Shown: positions 34,470 to 43,924 of the stretch, piece by piece
How positions within the stretch are numbered: the stretch's first letter is position 1
Layout of the letters: every line of letters begins with the position of its first letter
NCBI RefSeq assembly: GCF_001463765.1
Contig: NZ_BBWK01000044.1
Span: 1 to 43,924, forward strand
DNA: 43,924 bases
From: Aureimonas sp. AU4
Lineage (GTDB): Bacteria > Pseudomonadota > Alphaproteobacteria > Rhizobiales > Rhizobiaceae
Direction of reading: 5' to 3'
The notes under the pieces: model-generated
Databases searched by the model: none
Told to the model about the DNA's origin: nothing
Seen by the model: the letters and a program-made list of their open reading frames with translations, nothing else
Made by a program: the position numbers and the translations under genes

Positions 34470-35521
34470 ATGACGATGCTTGCGAACCACGAGACCGCCG
34501 GCCCGGGGCCGAGTGAGACGGCCGAGCCGGTTCTGCGGCTGCGCGACCTGTCGCTGCGCTTCGGGCGCACCGGCGCCGACCTCGTGTCGGGCGTCTCGCT
34601 GACCGTCGGGCGGGGCGAGACCTTGTGCGTGGTGGGCGAGTCGGGCTGCGGCAAGAGCGTGACGGCGCTGGCGCTGATGGGGCTCCTGCCGAGCCCGCCC
34701 GCGCGCATCACCGGCGGCGAGGCGATCTTCGAGGGGCGCGATCTCTTCCAGCTTTCGGAGCGCGAGCGCGCCGATCTGCGCGGCTCGGCGATGGGCATGA
34801 TCTTCCAGGAGCCGATGACCTCGCTGAACCCCGCCTTCACGGTGGGCCAGCAGATCGCGGAAGGGGTGATGCGCCACCGCCGCGTGTCCAAGGCCGAGGC
34901 CCGCGCGGTCGCGCTCGACATCCTGAAGCGCGTGCGCATTCCCGCACCCGAAAAGCGGCTCGACAGCTACCCGCACCAGCTTTCGGGCGGCATGCGCCAG
35001 CGCGTCATGATCGCGATGGCGCTGGTCAACCAGCCGCGCCTGCTCATCGCCGACGAGCCGACCACGGCGCTCGACGTGACCATCCAGGCGCAGGTCCTGG
35101 CGCTGATCGCGCAGCTCCAGCGTGAGACCGGCACGGCGATGATCCTGATCACGCACGACCTCGGCGTCGTGGCCGAGGTCGCGACGCATGTCGCCGTCAT
35201 GTATGCGGGGCGCGTGGTGGAGGCGGGGCCCGTCGAGGCGATCTTCACCGACCCCCAGCATCCCTACACGATCGGCCTGATGGGCGCGATGCCGTCTCTT
35301 GGTGCCCGCCAGGCCTCGCTGTCCACGATCCCCGGCACCGTGCCGCCCGCCGACGACATGCCGGAGGGCTGCCGCTTCGCGCCGCGCTGCCCCTTCGCGC
35401 AGGACAACTGCCGAGCGGAGGACCCCCCGCTGCGCGAGGTCACCGCCCGCCACAGCGCGGCCTGCTGGTATGCGCCGCTGGAGGAGAAGCTGCCCGCAAG
35501 CGACACCCGGAGGGCCGCCGC

Positions 35522-35525
<4 letters not shown>
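34470..35525 (+). CDS. Peptide ABC transporter ATPase (OppD/DppD type)
   Basis: The 351-aa protein has Walker A GESGCGKS (56-63), signature LSGGMRQRV, Walker [13 protein letters not shown] and the oligopeptide-transporter C-terminal domain with the cysteine motif [14 protein letters not shown], CxxxxxxC-type ligands for an iron-sulfur cluster in this family. The [13 protein letters not shown] wording is that of DppD/OppD. The start at 34470 is chosen as the first ATG after the control region; the next ATG, two codons on, is equally possible. It is the first gene of the operon, and its stop overlaps the next start as ATGA. Confidence 0.9.
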
Positions 35526-36634
<1,109 letters not shown>

Positions 36635-36671
36635 GAACCGGACCCCAAGCATCCCGAGGACCAGTAGCCCC

Positions 36672-38168
36672 ATGACCCGTACCTTGAAGGCCGCGCTGCT
36701 CGCGACCGCCGTTCTTCTTCCCGCAGGCGGCGCCTTCGCGCAGACCCTGAACATCGGCCTCCAGGACGATCCCGACCTTCTCGACCCGCACCGCGCGCGC
36801 ACCTTCGTCGGGCGCATCGTCTTCACCGCGCTGTGCGACAAGCTCGTCGACATCACGCCCGACCTCCAGATCGTGCCCCAGCTCGCCACGCGCTGGGAGA
36901 CGAGCGCCGACGGGTTGCGCGTCACCATGGACCTGCGCACCGACGCGACCTTCCACGACGGCACCAAGATCGACGCGGCGGCGGTGAAGGCTAATCTCGA
37001 CCGGGCGCGCGAGCTGCCCGACAGCCTGCGCAAGAGCGAGATCGCCTCGATCAAGAGCGTCGACGTGGTGGACGCCGACACGGTCCAACTCAACCTGTCG
37101 CGGCCCGACGCCGCCCTCCTGTCGCAGCTGTCCGACCGCGCCGGCATGATCATGTCGCCGGCCGCCTTCGACACGATGGGCACCCAGCCGGTCTGCTCCG
37201 GGCCCTACCGGTTCAAGGACCGCGTCCAGAACGACCGCATCACGCTGGAGAAGTACGACGGCTACTGGGACGCCGCCGCCTATCCGACCAAGACCGTCGT
37301 CTACCGCCCGATCCCGGACACGACCGTGCGCTTCGCCAACCTCCAGTCCGGCGATCTCGACATCATCGAGCGCATCGCGCCGACCGACATGGCGGCGGCC
37401 GAGGGCAATCCGAACCTGACGGTCGTGCCGGTCACGGGCCTCGGCTACCAGGCGATCGCCTTCAACCTCGCGAACGGGGCGGGCGCGGCCAACCCGCTCG
37501 CCACCGACGCCCGCCTGCGCCGCGCCTTCGACAAGATGATCGACCGCTCCGTGATCAACGACGTTGTGGGCCTCGGCTCGTTCACGCCCGCCACCCAGCC
37601 CTTCCCGCCCGCCTCGTTCGCCGCGCCGAAGGACGCGGCCGCCACGGCCGACGTCGAGGGCGCCAAGGCGCTTCTGAAGGAAGCCGGCGTGACGCGCGTG
37701 CCGCTCACCATCACTTACGGCAACAACACCACCTCGCAGCAGGTCTACGAGCTGATCCAGGCGATGGGCGCCGAGGTCGGCTTCGACATCCAGCTGCAGC
37801 CGACCGAATTTGCCGCGCTCCAGTCGACGCTGAAGAGCGGCGACTTCCAGGCCGGCCAGTCCGGCTGGTCGGGCCGCGTCGATCCCGACGGCAACATCCA
37901 CCAGCACGTCACCTGCGGCGCCGGCCTCAACGACGGGCACTACTGCAACGAGGCCGTGGACAAGCTCCTGAACGAGGCGCGCTCCACCAACGACCAGGCG
38001 AAGCGCGTCGAGCTCTACACACAGGCCAACGCGCTGCTCGAGGCCGATAAGCCCGTCTCCTACCTCTACTTCCTGCCCTATCCCTTCGCCCACAAGAAGG
38101 CGCTCCAGGGCTTCGTCGGCTACCCCGACGGCATGATCCGTCTGCGAGGCGTCAGCCTCGCGAACTGA
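36672..38168 (+). CDS. Peptide ABC transporter substrate-binding protein 1 (SBP family 5)
   Basis: The 498-aa periplasmic protein has a signal peptide (1-23, ending GGAFA), then the family-5 start TLNIGLQDDPDLLDPHRART. Later motifs include ADTVQLNLSRPDAALLSQLSDR, VCSGPYRFKDR and GWSGRVDPDGNIHQH. It would capture a peptide or similar solute and deliver it to the two permeases. GAGGA lies about ten bases upstream of the ATG. It is the first of three tandem paralogues and the most divergent, having ANPLATDARLRR where the others read KEPFGSDKRIRQ or a close variant. Confidence 0.9.
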   Translation: MTRTLKAALLATAVLLPAGGAFAQTLNIGLQDDPDLLDPHRARTFVGRIVFTALCDKLVDITPDLQIVPQLATRWETSADGLRVTMDLRTDATFHDGTKIDAAAVKANLDRARELPDSLRKSEIASIKSVDVVDADTVQLNLSRPDAALLSQLSDRAGMIMSPAAFDTMGTQPVCSGPYRFKDRVQNDRITLEKYDGYWDAAAYPTKTVVYRPIPDTTVRFANLQSGDLDIIERIAPTDMAAAEGNPNLTVVPVTGLGYQAIAFNLANGAGAANPLATDARLRRAFDKMIDRSVINDVVGLGSFTPATQPFPPASFAAPKDAAATADVEGAKALLKEAGVTRVPLTITYGNNTTSQQVYELIQAMGAEVGFDIQLQPTEFAALQSTLKSGDFQAGQSGWSGRVDPDGNIHQHVTCGAGLNDGHYCNEAVDKLLNEARSTNDQAKRVELYTQANALLEADKPVSYLYFLPYPFAHKKALQGFVGYPDGMIRLRGVSLAN

Positions 38169-38202
38169 GTTCCCCACCCTCATCCCCAACGGAGACGACC
38201 CG

Positions 38203-39696
38203 ATGCGCAGAACCCTTCTCGCCACGCTGCTTCTCGTGAGCGTCTCCGCTCCCGCCCTTGCGGAAGGGACGCTGCGCATCGGGCTCCAGGAGGACCCGGA
38301 CGTCCTCGACCCGCACAGGGCCCGCACCTTCGTCGGGCGCATGATCTTCACCTCGCTCTGCGACAAGCTGGTGGACGTGGCGCCCGACCTGACCATCGTG
38401 CCCCAGCTCGCCACCGAGTGGAGCTTCGACGAGGCGGGCACCAGGCTCACCTTCAAGCTGCGGCCCGACGCGACCTTCCAGGACGGCACCAAGCTCGACG
38501 CGGCAGCTGTGAAGGCGAACATCGAGCGCGCGAAGTCGCTGCCCGATAGCTTGCGCAAGAGCGAGCTGACCTCGGTGGCCTCCGTCGAGGCGCCGGACGC
38601 GCAGACCGTGGTGATGAACCTGTCGAAGCCGGACGCGACGCTTCTCGCCCAGCTGTCGGACCGCGCGGGCATGATCCTGGCACCCTCGGCCTTCGAGACC
38701 TTCGCCGACAAGCCGGTCTGCTCGGGCCCCTATTCCTTCGTCAGCCGCACGCAGAACGACCGCATCGTCCTGCGGAAGAACCCCGCGCACTACGACGCGG
38801 CGAACTACCATTTCGACGAGCTCGTCTTCCTGCCGATCCCCGACACGACGGTTCGCCTCGCCAACCTCCAGTCGGGCGACATCGACATGCTGGAGCGTCT
38901 GGCGCCCAACGACATCGCGGCGGTCGAGGGCGATCCGAACCTCCGGTTCCTCCAGGCGGCGGGCACTGGCTTCGTGGAGTTCCGCTTCAACGTCGCCAAC
39001 GGCGAGCGGGCCAAGGAGCCCTTCGGCTCCGACAAGCGCATCCGCCAGGCCTTCCAGCTCTCGATCGACCGCAACGTCATCAACGAGGTCGTGGGCTTCG
39101 GCACGTTCGAGCCCGCCCAGCAGCCCTTCCCGCCGGCGAGCCCCTACTACAACCAGTCCATTCCGGTCGTGCAGCGCGACGTGGAGCGCGCCAAGGCCCT
39201 CCTGAAGGAAGCGGGCCACGAGCGCGTATCCGTGGAGATGGCCTTCGGCAACTCCACCACCTCGCAGCAGATCGCCGAACTCGTCCAGGCCATGGCGGCG
39301 GAGGCGGGCTTCGACGTGACGCTTCGCCCGACCGAGTTCGCCGCCATGCAGCAGGAGATGCAGAGCGGCAACTTCCAGATGGCGCAGATCGGCTGGTCGG
39401 GCCGCGTCGATCCGGACGGCAACGTTCACCAGTTCATGACCTGCAAGGGCTCGCTCAACGACGGCAAGTACTGCAACCCCGAGGTCGACCGGCTGCTCAA
39501 CGAGGCGCGCACCGTCACCGACCAGACCGCTCGCAAGGCGCTCTACGACCAGGTGCAGGCCATCACGCAGGACGAGATGCCCTCGATGGACATCTACTAC
39601 CAGCCGCGCGCCTTCGCGCTGCGCGCCTCGCTGGACGGCTTCACCGCCCATCCCGACGGCATGATCCGTCTCCGGGGCGTGATGCTCAAGCCCTGA
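38203..39696 (+). CDS. Peptide ABC transporter substrate-binding protein 2 (SBP family 5)
   Basis: The 497-aa paralogue has a signal peptide (1-20, ending APALA) and the same full-length family-5 layout, with GTLRIGLQEDPDVLDPHRART at the mature start, CSGPYSFVSRTQNDRIV, FPPASPYYNQ and IGWSGRVDPDGNVHQF. GGAG lies eight bases before the ATG. By eye it is closer to the third paralogue than to the first (shared MAAEAGFD, EFAAMQQEM, YCN and VDRLLNEAR). A strong hairpin follows, before the third gene. Confidence 0.9.
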   Translation: MRRTLLATLLLVSVSAPALAEGTLRIGLQEDPDVLDPHRARTFVGRMIFTSLCDKLVDVAPDLTIVPQLATEWSFDEAGTRLTFKLRPDATFQDGTKLDAAAVKANIERAKSLPDSLRKSELTSVASVEAPDAQTVVMNLSKPDATLLAQLSDRAGMILAPSAFETFADKPVCSGPYSFVSRTQNDRIVLRKNPAHYDAANYHFDELVFLPIPDTTVRLANLQSGDIDMLERLAPNDIAAVEGDPNLRFLQAAGTGFVEFRFNVANGERAKEPFGSDKRIRQAFQLSIDRNVINEVVGFGTFEPAQQPFPPASPYYNQSIPVVQRDVERAKALLKEAGHERVSVEMAFGNSTTSQQIAELVQAMAAEAGFDVTLRPTEFAAMQQEMQSGNFQMAQIGWSGRVDPDGNVHQFMTCKGSLNDGKYCNPEVDRLLNEARTVTDQTARKALYDQVQAITQDEMPSMDIYYQPRAFALRASLDGFTAHPDGMIRLRGVMLKP

Positions 39697-39707
39697 CGCC
39701 TTCAGCT

Positions 39708-39729
39708 CGGGCGGCGCCCGCGCCGCCCG
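39708..39729 (+). repeat. Strong hairpin between binding-protein genes 2 and 3
   Basis: CGGGCGGCGC and GCGCCGCCCG form a perfect 10-bp GC stem with a 2-base loop, 12 bases after the stop of gene 2. There is no T run, so it looks more like an mRNA-stabilising or partial-attenuation element than a terminator. Confidence 0.6.
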
Positions 39730-39754
39730 GCTCCTCCAAGGGAATACAAGCTCC

Positions 39755-41266
39755 ATGCGATCCACCGGCCTTCTCGTCCTCGGCGCGCTCCTCCTGTGCG
39801 GCAGCGCCGTGCCGAGCCATGCGCAAGGCGTGCTTCGCATCGGGCTCAACGAGGATCCCGACGTCCTCGACCCGCATCGCTCCCGCTCCTTCGTCGGCCG
39901 CATCGTGTTCGGCTCGCTCTGCGACAAGCTGGTCGACATCACGCCGACGCTGGAGTTCACGCCCGCGCTGGCGACGACATGGCGCTGGAACGCCGATTCC
40001 ACCCAGCTCACGATGGAGCTGCGCCGCGACGCCCGGTTCCACGACGGGACGCGCGTCGATGCCGCGGCGGTCAAGGCCAATCTCGACCGCGCCCGCACGC
40101 TGCCCGACTCGCTTCGCAAGAGCGAGATCTCGTCCGTGGCGAGCGTCGACGTCGTGGGCGAATTCACGGTGCGGCTGAACCTGTCGGAGCCCAACGCCAC
40201 GATCCTCGCCCAGCTCTCCGACCGGGCCGGCATGATGCTCTCGCCCGCCGCCTTCGGCGAGAACGACACCCTGAGCCGCGAGCCCGTGTGCTCGGGCCCC
40301 TATCGCTTCGAGAGCCGCACCCAGAACGACCGCATCGTCCTCACGAAGTTTCCGGACTACTACGACGCCGCGCGCTACCGGTTCGACCAGGTGGTCTTCC
40401 TGCCGATCCCCGACACGACGGTGCGCCTTGCCAACCTGCAGTCGGGCGATCTCGACCTGATCGAGCGCATGGCGCCCTCGGACGCGCCGGCCGTGGAGGC
40501 GAGCCAGACGCTGAAGCTCGCGGTGGGAGCGGGGCTCGGCTACCAGAGCCTGACGATCAACGTCGCCAACGGCGAGCGGGCCAAGACGCCGCTGGGCGAG
40601 GACAAGCGCATACGGCAGGCGCTCAACCTCTCGATCGACCGCGACGTCATCAACGATGTGGTCGGCGGCGGCATCTGGGCGCCCGCCGGGCAGCCCTTTC
40701 CGCCCTCCAGCCCCTACCATAGCCCGCGCTTTTCCGCGCCGGCGCGCGACGTCGAGCGCGCCAAGGCGCTTCTGGCCGAGGCCGGACAGGAGCGGGTCGC
40801 CTTCGAGATGCTGGTCGCCAGCTCCAGCACCGGGCAGCAGGTCGGCGAGCTGATCCAGGCCATGGCGGCGGAGGCGGGCTTCGACATCACGCTGCGCCCG
40901 ATCGAGTTCGCCGCCATGCAGCAGGAGATGCCGGCCGGCAACTTCCAGGTCTCGCAGGTCGGCTGGTCGGGCCGCGTCGATCCCGACGGCAACATCCACC
41001 AGTACGTCTCCTGCAAGGGCGGCCTCAACGACATGCGCTACTGCAACGAGACGGTCGACCGGCTCCTGAACGAGGCGCGCCGCGCGAGCGACCCGGCCGC
41101 CCGCCTCGCGCTCTACGACCAAGCCCAGACGATCCTCCAGGACGAACTGCCGATCATCTACACCTACTATCAGTCCTACCCCTTCGCCCACTCCGCGCGT
41201 CTGACGGGCTTCGTGCCCTATCCCGACGGCATCATCCGCCTGCGCGACGTGGCGCTGGCGGACTGA
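39755..41266 (+). CDS. Peptide ABC transporter substrate-binding protein 3 (SBP family 5)
   Basis: The 503-aa paralogue has a signal peptide (1-24, ending PSHAQ) and the family-5 layout: GVLRIGLNEDPDVLDPHRSRS, CSGPYRFESRTQNDRIVL, FPPSSPYHSP and VGWSGRVDPDGNIHQY. AAGGGA precedes the ATG. Compared with its neighbours it carries a small insertion (GENDTLSREP) before the CSGPY segment, which would lie near the ligand cleft in this fold. It is followed directly by the permease genes. Confidence 0.9.
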   Translation: MRSTGLLVLGALLLCGSAVPSHAQGVLRIGLNEDPDVLDPHRSRSFVGRIVFGSLCDKLVDITPTLEFTPALATTWRWNADSTQLTMELRRDARFHDGTRVDAAAVKANLDRARTLPDSLRKSEISSVASVDVVGEFTVRLNLSEPNATILAQLSDRAGMMLSPAAFGENDTLSREPVCSGPYRFESRTQNDRIVLTKFPDYYDAARYRFDQVVFLPIPDTTVRLANLQSGDLDLIERMAPSDAPAVEASQTLKLAVGAGLGYQSLTINVANGERAKTPLGEDKRIRQALNLSIDRDVINDVVGGGIWAPAGQPFPPSSPYHSPRFSAPARDVERAKALLAEAGQERVAFEMLVASSSTGQQVGELIQAMAAEAGFDITLRPIEFAAMQQEMPAGNFQVSQVGWSGRVDPDGNIHQYVSCKGGLNDMRYCNETVDRLLNEARRASDPAARLALYDQAQTILQDELPIIYTYYQSYPFAHSARLTGFVPYPDGIIRLRDVALAD

Positions 41267-41295
41267 GGCGAACGCAAGGCTGAGAGGCAACGCCC

Positions 41296-42243
41296 ATGCT
41301 CTCCATCATCGCCCGCCGCGCGCTGGTCGCGATCCCGACACTGGTGATCGTCTCGCTGCTCGTCTTCGCGCTGCAGAAGATCCTGCCGGGCGATCCCGTG
41401 CTGACGCTGGCGGGCGAGGAGCGCGATCCCGCCGTCCTCGCCTTCCTGCGCGAACAGTACCGGCTCGACGACCCGATCTACGTCCAGTACTTCGCCTGGG
41501 TGGGGCAGGTGCTGCGCGGCGACTTCGGCGTCTCCCTGCGCACCGACGTGCCGGTCGCGACCCTTATCCTCCAGAAGCTGCCCGTCACGCTGCAGCTCGC
41601 CGCCATGGCCATGGTCTTCGCGGTCCTGATCGGCATTCCGGCCGGCATCCTGGCGGCGGTGCGCAAGGGCACCTGGATGGACTACGCCGCCAACGTCTTC
41701 GCCCTGTCGGGCCTGTCGATCCCGAACTTCTGGCTCGGCATCCTCCTGATCTTCCTCGTCTCGGTGCAGCTGCAATGGCTGCCGGCATCGGGCTACGTGC
41801 CGCCTACGGAAGATCTCTGGCAGTCGCTGCGCACCATGCTGATGCCCGCCTTCGTGCTCGGCACGGGCCTCGCCGGCTCGCTCATGCGCCACACGCGCTC
41901 GGCCATGCTCGGCGTCCTGCGCGCCGACTACGTGCGCACGGCCCGCGCCAAGGGCCTCCTGCCCAAGGTCGTGGTGCTGAAGCACGCGCTGCGCAACGCG
42001 CTCGTGCCGATCGTGACGCTGCTCACGCTTCTCTTCGGCGAACTGATCGCGGGCGCGGTCCTGACCGAGCAGATCTTCACGATCCCCGGCTTCGGCAAGC
42101 TGATGGTGGATGCGGTCTTCACCCGCGACTACGCGGTGGTGCAGGGCGTCGTGCTCTGTACCGCGATCGGCTTCATCGCGATGAACCTCCTCGCCGACGT
42201 CCTCTACGTCCTGATCAACCCGCGCCTGAGGCACGCCTCGTGA
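41296..42243 (+). CDS. Peptide ABC transporter permease (DppB/OppB type)
   Basis: The 315-aa inner-membrane protein has about six helices: one at the N-terminus (about 10-30), a periplasmic loop with GDFGVSLRTDVPV, then the transport domain. The EAA-like coupling loop reads DYVRTARAKGLLPKVVVLKHALRNALVPIV. The MLSIIARRALVAIPTLVIVSLLVF start is standard for DppB. It forms a heterodimer with the next gene's product, whose GTG start overlaps this gene's stop (GTGA). Confidence 0.92.
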   Translation: MLSIIARRALVAIPTLVIVSLLVFALQKILPGDPVLTLAGEERDPAVLAFLREQYRLDDPIYVQYFAWVGQVLRGDFGVSLRTDVPVATLILQKLPVTLQLAAMAMVFAVLIGIPAGILAAVRKGTWMDYAANVFALSGLSIPNFWLGILLIFLVSVQLQWLPASGYVPPTEDLWQSLRTMLMPAFVLGTGLAGSLMRHTRSAMLGVLRADYVRTARAKGLLPKVVVLKHALRNALVPIVTLLTLLFGELIAGAVLTEQIFTIPGFGKLMVDAVFTRDYAVVQGVVLCTAIGFIAMNLLADVLYVLINPRLRHAS

Positions 42244-43124
42244 GCACCGTCGTCCAAGCCAACCCCGGCGCCGTCGTGGGAACGCCCAAGCGCGCGCCCA
42301 GCCGCGCGCTGCGAAAGTTCCTGCGCAACCGCGCCGCGATCGTGGGGGCGGTGATCGTCCTCTTCTTCGCGGCTTTGGCGATCTTCGCCCCGCTCGTCAC
42401 CTCGTTCGATCCCGCGGCGACCAGCTTCCGCGCGATCCGCAAGGCGCCCTCCGCCCTGAACTGGCTCGGCACCGACGAGCTCGGCCGCGACGTCTTCTCG
42501 CGTCTCGCCTACGGCGCGCGGGCCTCCTTGATGGCGGGCGTCGTGTCGGTCGCGATCGCGGTCGTGGTGGGCGTGCCCTTCGGTCTGCTGGCCGGCTATT
42601 TCGGAGGCTGGATCGACGCCGCGATCTCGCGCGTCACGGAGGCGCTGCTCGCCATCCCCTTCCTGATCCTCGCGATCGCGCTCGCCGCCTTTCTCGGCCC
42701 CTCGCTGACCAACGCCATGATCGCGATCGGCCTGTCGGCCGTGCCGGTCTTCATCCGCCTCGCCAGAGCCCAGACGCTGACCGTCGCTTCCGAGGACTAC
42801 GTGGAAGGGGCGCGCGCCATCGGCCTGCCGCACCGCTGGATCCTGGCCCGCTACATCTTCCCCAACACGCTGCCGCCGATCATCGTCCAGGCGACGCTGA
42901 CGATCGCAGCCGCCATCATCGCCGAGGCCTCCTTGTCCTTTCTCGGCCTCGGCCAGCAGCCGCCCAACCCGTCCTGGGGCTCGATGCTGAACACGGCCAA
43001 GAACTTCATGAGCCAGGCGCCCTGGATGTCGGTCTTCCCGGGGGCTGCGATCTTCCTGGTCGTTCTCGGCTTCAACCTTCTCGGCGACGGCCTGCGCGAC
43101 GCGCTCGACCCGCGCGAGCACTAG
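42240..43124 (+). CDS. Peptide ABC transporter permease (DppC/OppC type)
   Basis: The 294-aa inner-membrane protein has a cytoplasmic basic N-terminus (KRAPSRALRKFLRNRAAIVG), a first helix (about 33-55), the family phrase LGTDELGRDVFSRLAYGARASL and an EAA loop, EDYVEGARAIGLPHRWILARYIFPN. It ends with the usual FNLLGDGLRDALDPRE tail. The GTG start at 42240 overlaps the dppB-type stop and gives the standard length; the longer upstream frame is a shadow. It completes the ABC transporter; the GGT-like gene follows 56 bases later. Confidence 0.92.
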   Translation: MSTVVQANPGAVVGTPKRAPSRALRKFLRNRAAIVGAVIVLFFAALAIFAPLVTSFDPAATSFRAIRKAPSALNWLGTDELGRDVFSRLAYGARASLMAGVVSVAIAVVVGVPFGLLAGYFGGWIDAAISRVTEALLAIPFLILAIALAAFLGPSLTNAMIAIGLSAVPVFIRLARAQTLTVASEDYVEGARAIGLPHRWILARYIFPNTLPPIIVQATLTIAAAIIAEASLSFLGLGQQPPNPSWGSMLNTAKNFMSQAPWMSVFPGAAIFLVVLGFNLLGDGLRDALDPREH

Positions 43125-43132
43125 AGGCGAAG

Positions 43133-43146
43133 CGCCCGAAAGGGCG
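43133..43146 (+). repeat. Small hairpin with GAAA tetraloop
   Basis: CGCCC-GAAA-GGGCG lies between the last permease gene and the GGT-like gene. It is too short and lacks a T run for a full terminator, so read-through into the next gene is likely. Confidence 0.3.
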
Positions 43147-43180
43147 ATCGCCAAGACATCAGCATCTGGGAGTGCCATCC

Positions 43181-43924
43181 ATGTTCACCACCCGCCCCGA
43201 GCTTCTCGGCACGTTCGGCGCCGTCGCCACCACGCACTGGCTGGCGACGGCTGCCGGCATGCGCATGATGGAACTCGGCGGCAACGCCTTCGACGCCGGC
43301 GTCGCCTCGGCCTTCGTGCTGCAGGTCGTGGAGCCTCATCTCGTGGGTCCCGGCGGCGACGTGCCGATCGTCTTCCATTCGGCAAGGACCGGGCGCACCG
43401 AGGTGATCTGCGGCCAGGCGCCGGCTCCGGCGGGCGCGACGATCGAACACTACAAGCGGGAGGGCCTGGAGCTCATCCCCGGCAACGGCCTGCTCTCGAC
43501 CGTCATTCCCGGCTCGTTCGACGCCTGGATGCTGCTTCTGCGCGACCATGGCGAACTCCCGCTGCGCACCGTCCTGGAGCCCGCGATCCACTATGCGCGC
43601 CACGGCCATCCGCTCCTGCCGCGCGTGTCCGACACGATCGGCGGGCTGGCCGAGTTCTTCCAGCGGGAGTGGCCGACCTCGGCCGCGCTGTATCTCCCGA
43701 ACGGCGCGGTGCCCGAGGCGCGCAAGCTCTTCCGCAACGAACCGCTCGCCGACACCTGGGAGCGGGTCCTCGGCGAGGCCGAGAGCGCCGGGGCGGACCG
43801 CCAGGCGCAGATCGAGCGGGCGCGCGACACGTTCTACCGAGGCTTCGTGGCCGAGGCGATCGAGCGCTTCGCCCGAAACACCGAGGCCATGGACCAGAGC
43901 GGCGGGCGCCATCGCGGCGTGATC
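43181..43924 (+). CDS. Gamma-glutamyltransferase-like protein (partial, 3' end beyond window)
   Basis: From the ATG at 43181 a frame stays open for 248 codons to the window end. The translated start, MFTTRPELLGTFGAVATTHWL, leads into AAGMRMMELGGNAFDAGVASAF and VVEPHLVGPGGDVPIVFHS, the N-terminal pattern of the GGT family, and later LPLRTVLEPAIHYARHGHPL. GGTs hydrolyse or transfer the gamma-glutamyl group of glutathione and related peptides after self-cleavage at a Thr in the missing C-terminal half. No signal peptide is present, so a cytoplasmic enzyme of the YwrD-like sort is likely, acting on peptides brought in by the ABC transporter encoded just upstream. Confidence 0.83.
   Translation, partial: MFTTRPELLGTFGAVATTHWLATAAGMRMMELGGNAFDAGVASAFVLQVVEPHLVGPGGDVPIVFHSARTGRTEVICGQAPAPAGATIEHYKREGLELIPGNGLLSTVIPGSFDAWMLLLRDHGELPLRTVLEPAIHYARHGHPLLPRVSDTIGGLAEFFQREWPTSAALYLPNGAVPEARKLFRNEPLADTWERVLGEAESAGADRQAQIERARDTFYRGFVAEAIERFARNTEAMDQSGGRHRGVI

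Overview
The window is a GC-rich (about 70% G+C in most coding lines) chromosomal segment of an alphaproteobacterium, most likely in the Hyphomicrobiales (rhizobial order). The evidence is a conserved housekeeping block (def-fmt-truA, dapE, dapD, a HAD pyrimidine nucleotidase, argB), an HWE-type histidine kinase, GGAAC/CGTT (EcfG-type) promoters, Tat-exported PhoX and an att-like ABC operon. I cannot name the genus. No tRNA, rRNA, CRISPR array, transposase or phage gene was seen.

Layout. 1-4435: a minus-strand export-type ABC operon (ATPase, double FtsX permease, Tat-exported AttH/CrtC lipocalin-like protein). 4570-7185: an HWE histidine kinase and a divergent MltB-type transglycosylase, with a near-perfect chromosomal parS site between them. 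7186-7408: a cluster of palindromes resembling a REP element. 7409-11616: PhoX phosphatase behind a Pho box, a secreted PRC-barrel protein behind an EcfG-like promoter, and a peptidoglycan-binding-domain/trypsin fusion protease. 11797-15264: rmuC, then def-fmt-truA. 15325-17003: an alpha/beta hydrolase and TetR regulator facing each other across two CGGA-N7-TCCG operators. 17015-25790: a YIP1-like membrane protein, dapE, a Slt-type lipoprotein, dapD, a LOG-family protein, a 99-aa protein behind a perfect EcfG promoter, the HAD nucleotidase, an MHS-type MFS transporter and argB. 25977-26774: an exported protein of unknown function. 27006-29669: three TadE/TadG-type genes in a patch of visibly lower GC. 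30070-33324: a double-receiver hybrid histidine kinase divergent from a stand-alone receiver. 33329-43924: a FadR-type GntR regulator divergent from a peptide ABC operon: two ATPases, three tandem paralogous substrate-binding proteins, two permeases, and a gamma-glutamyltransferase-like gene cut off by the window end.

How the parts fit. dapD and dapE act in the succinylase branch of DAP/lysine synthesis, which also feeds peptidoglycan; the window also encodes two lytic transglycosylases and a protease with a putative wall-binding domain. argB belongs to arginine synthesis. Two EcfG-like promoters and an HWE kinase hint at the alphaproteobacterial general stress response. The last 9.5 kb looks like one import-and-cleave operon for gamma-glutamyl or similar peptides, probably controlled by the GntR protein.

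I see no clearly new multi-gene system. The best candidates for something undescribed are the triple-binding-protein peptide operon with its GGT-like enzyme, the eight-cysteine insertion in the TadG-like protein, the parS site at the mltB start, and the stress-promoter-driven 99-aa protein.
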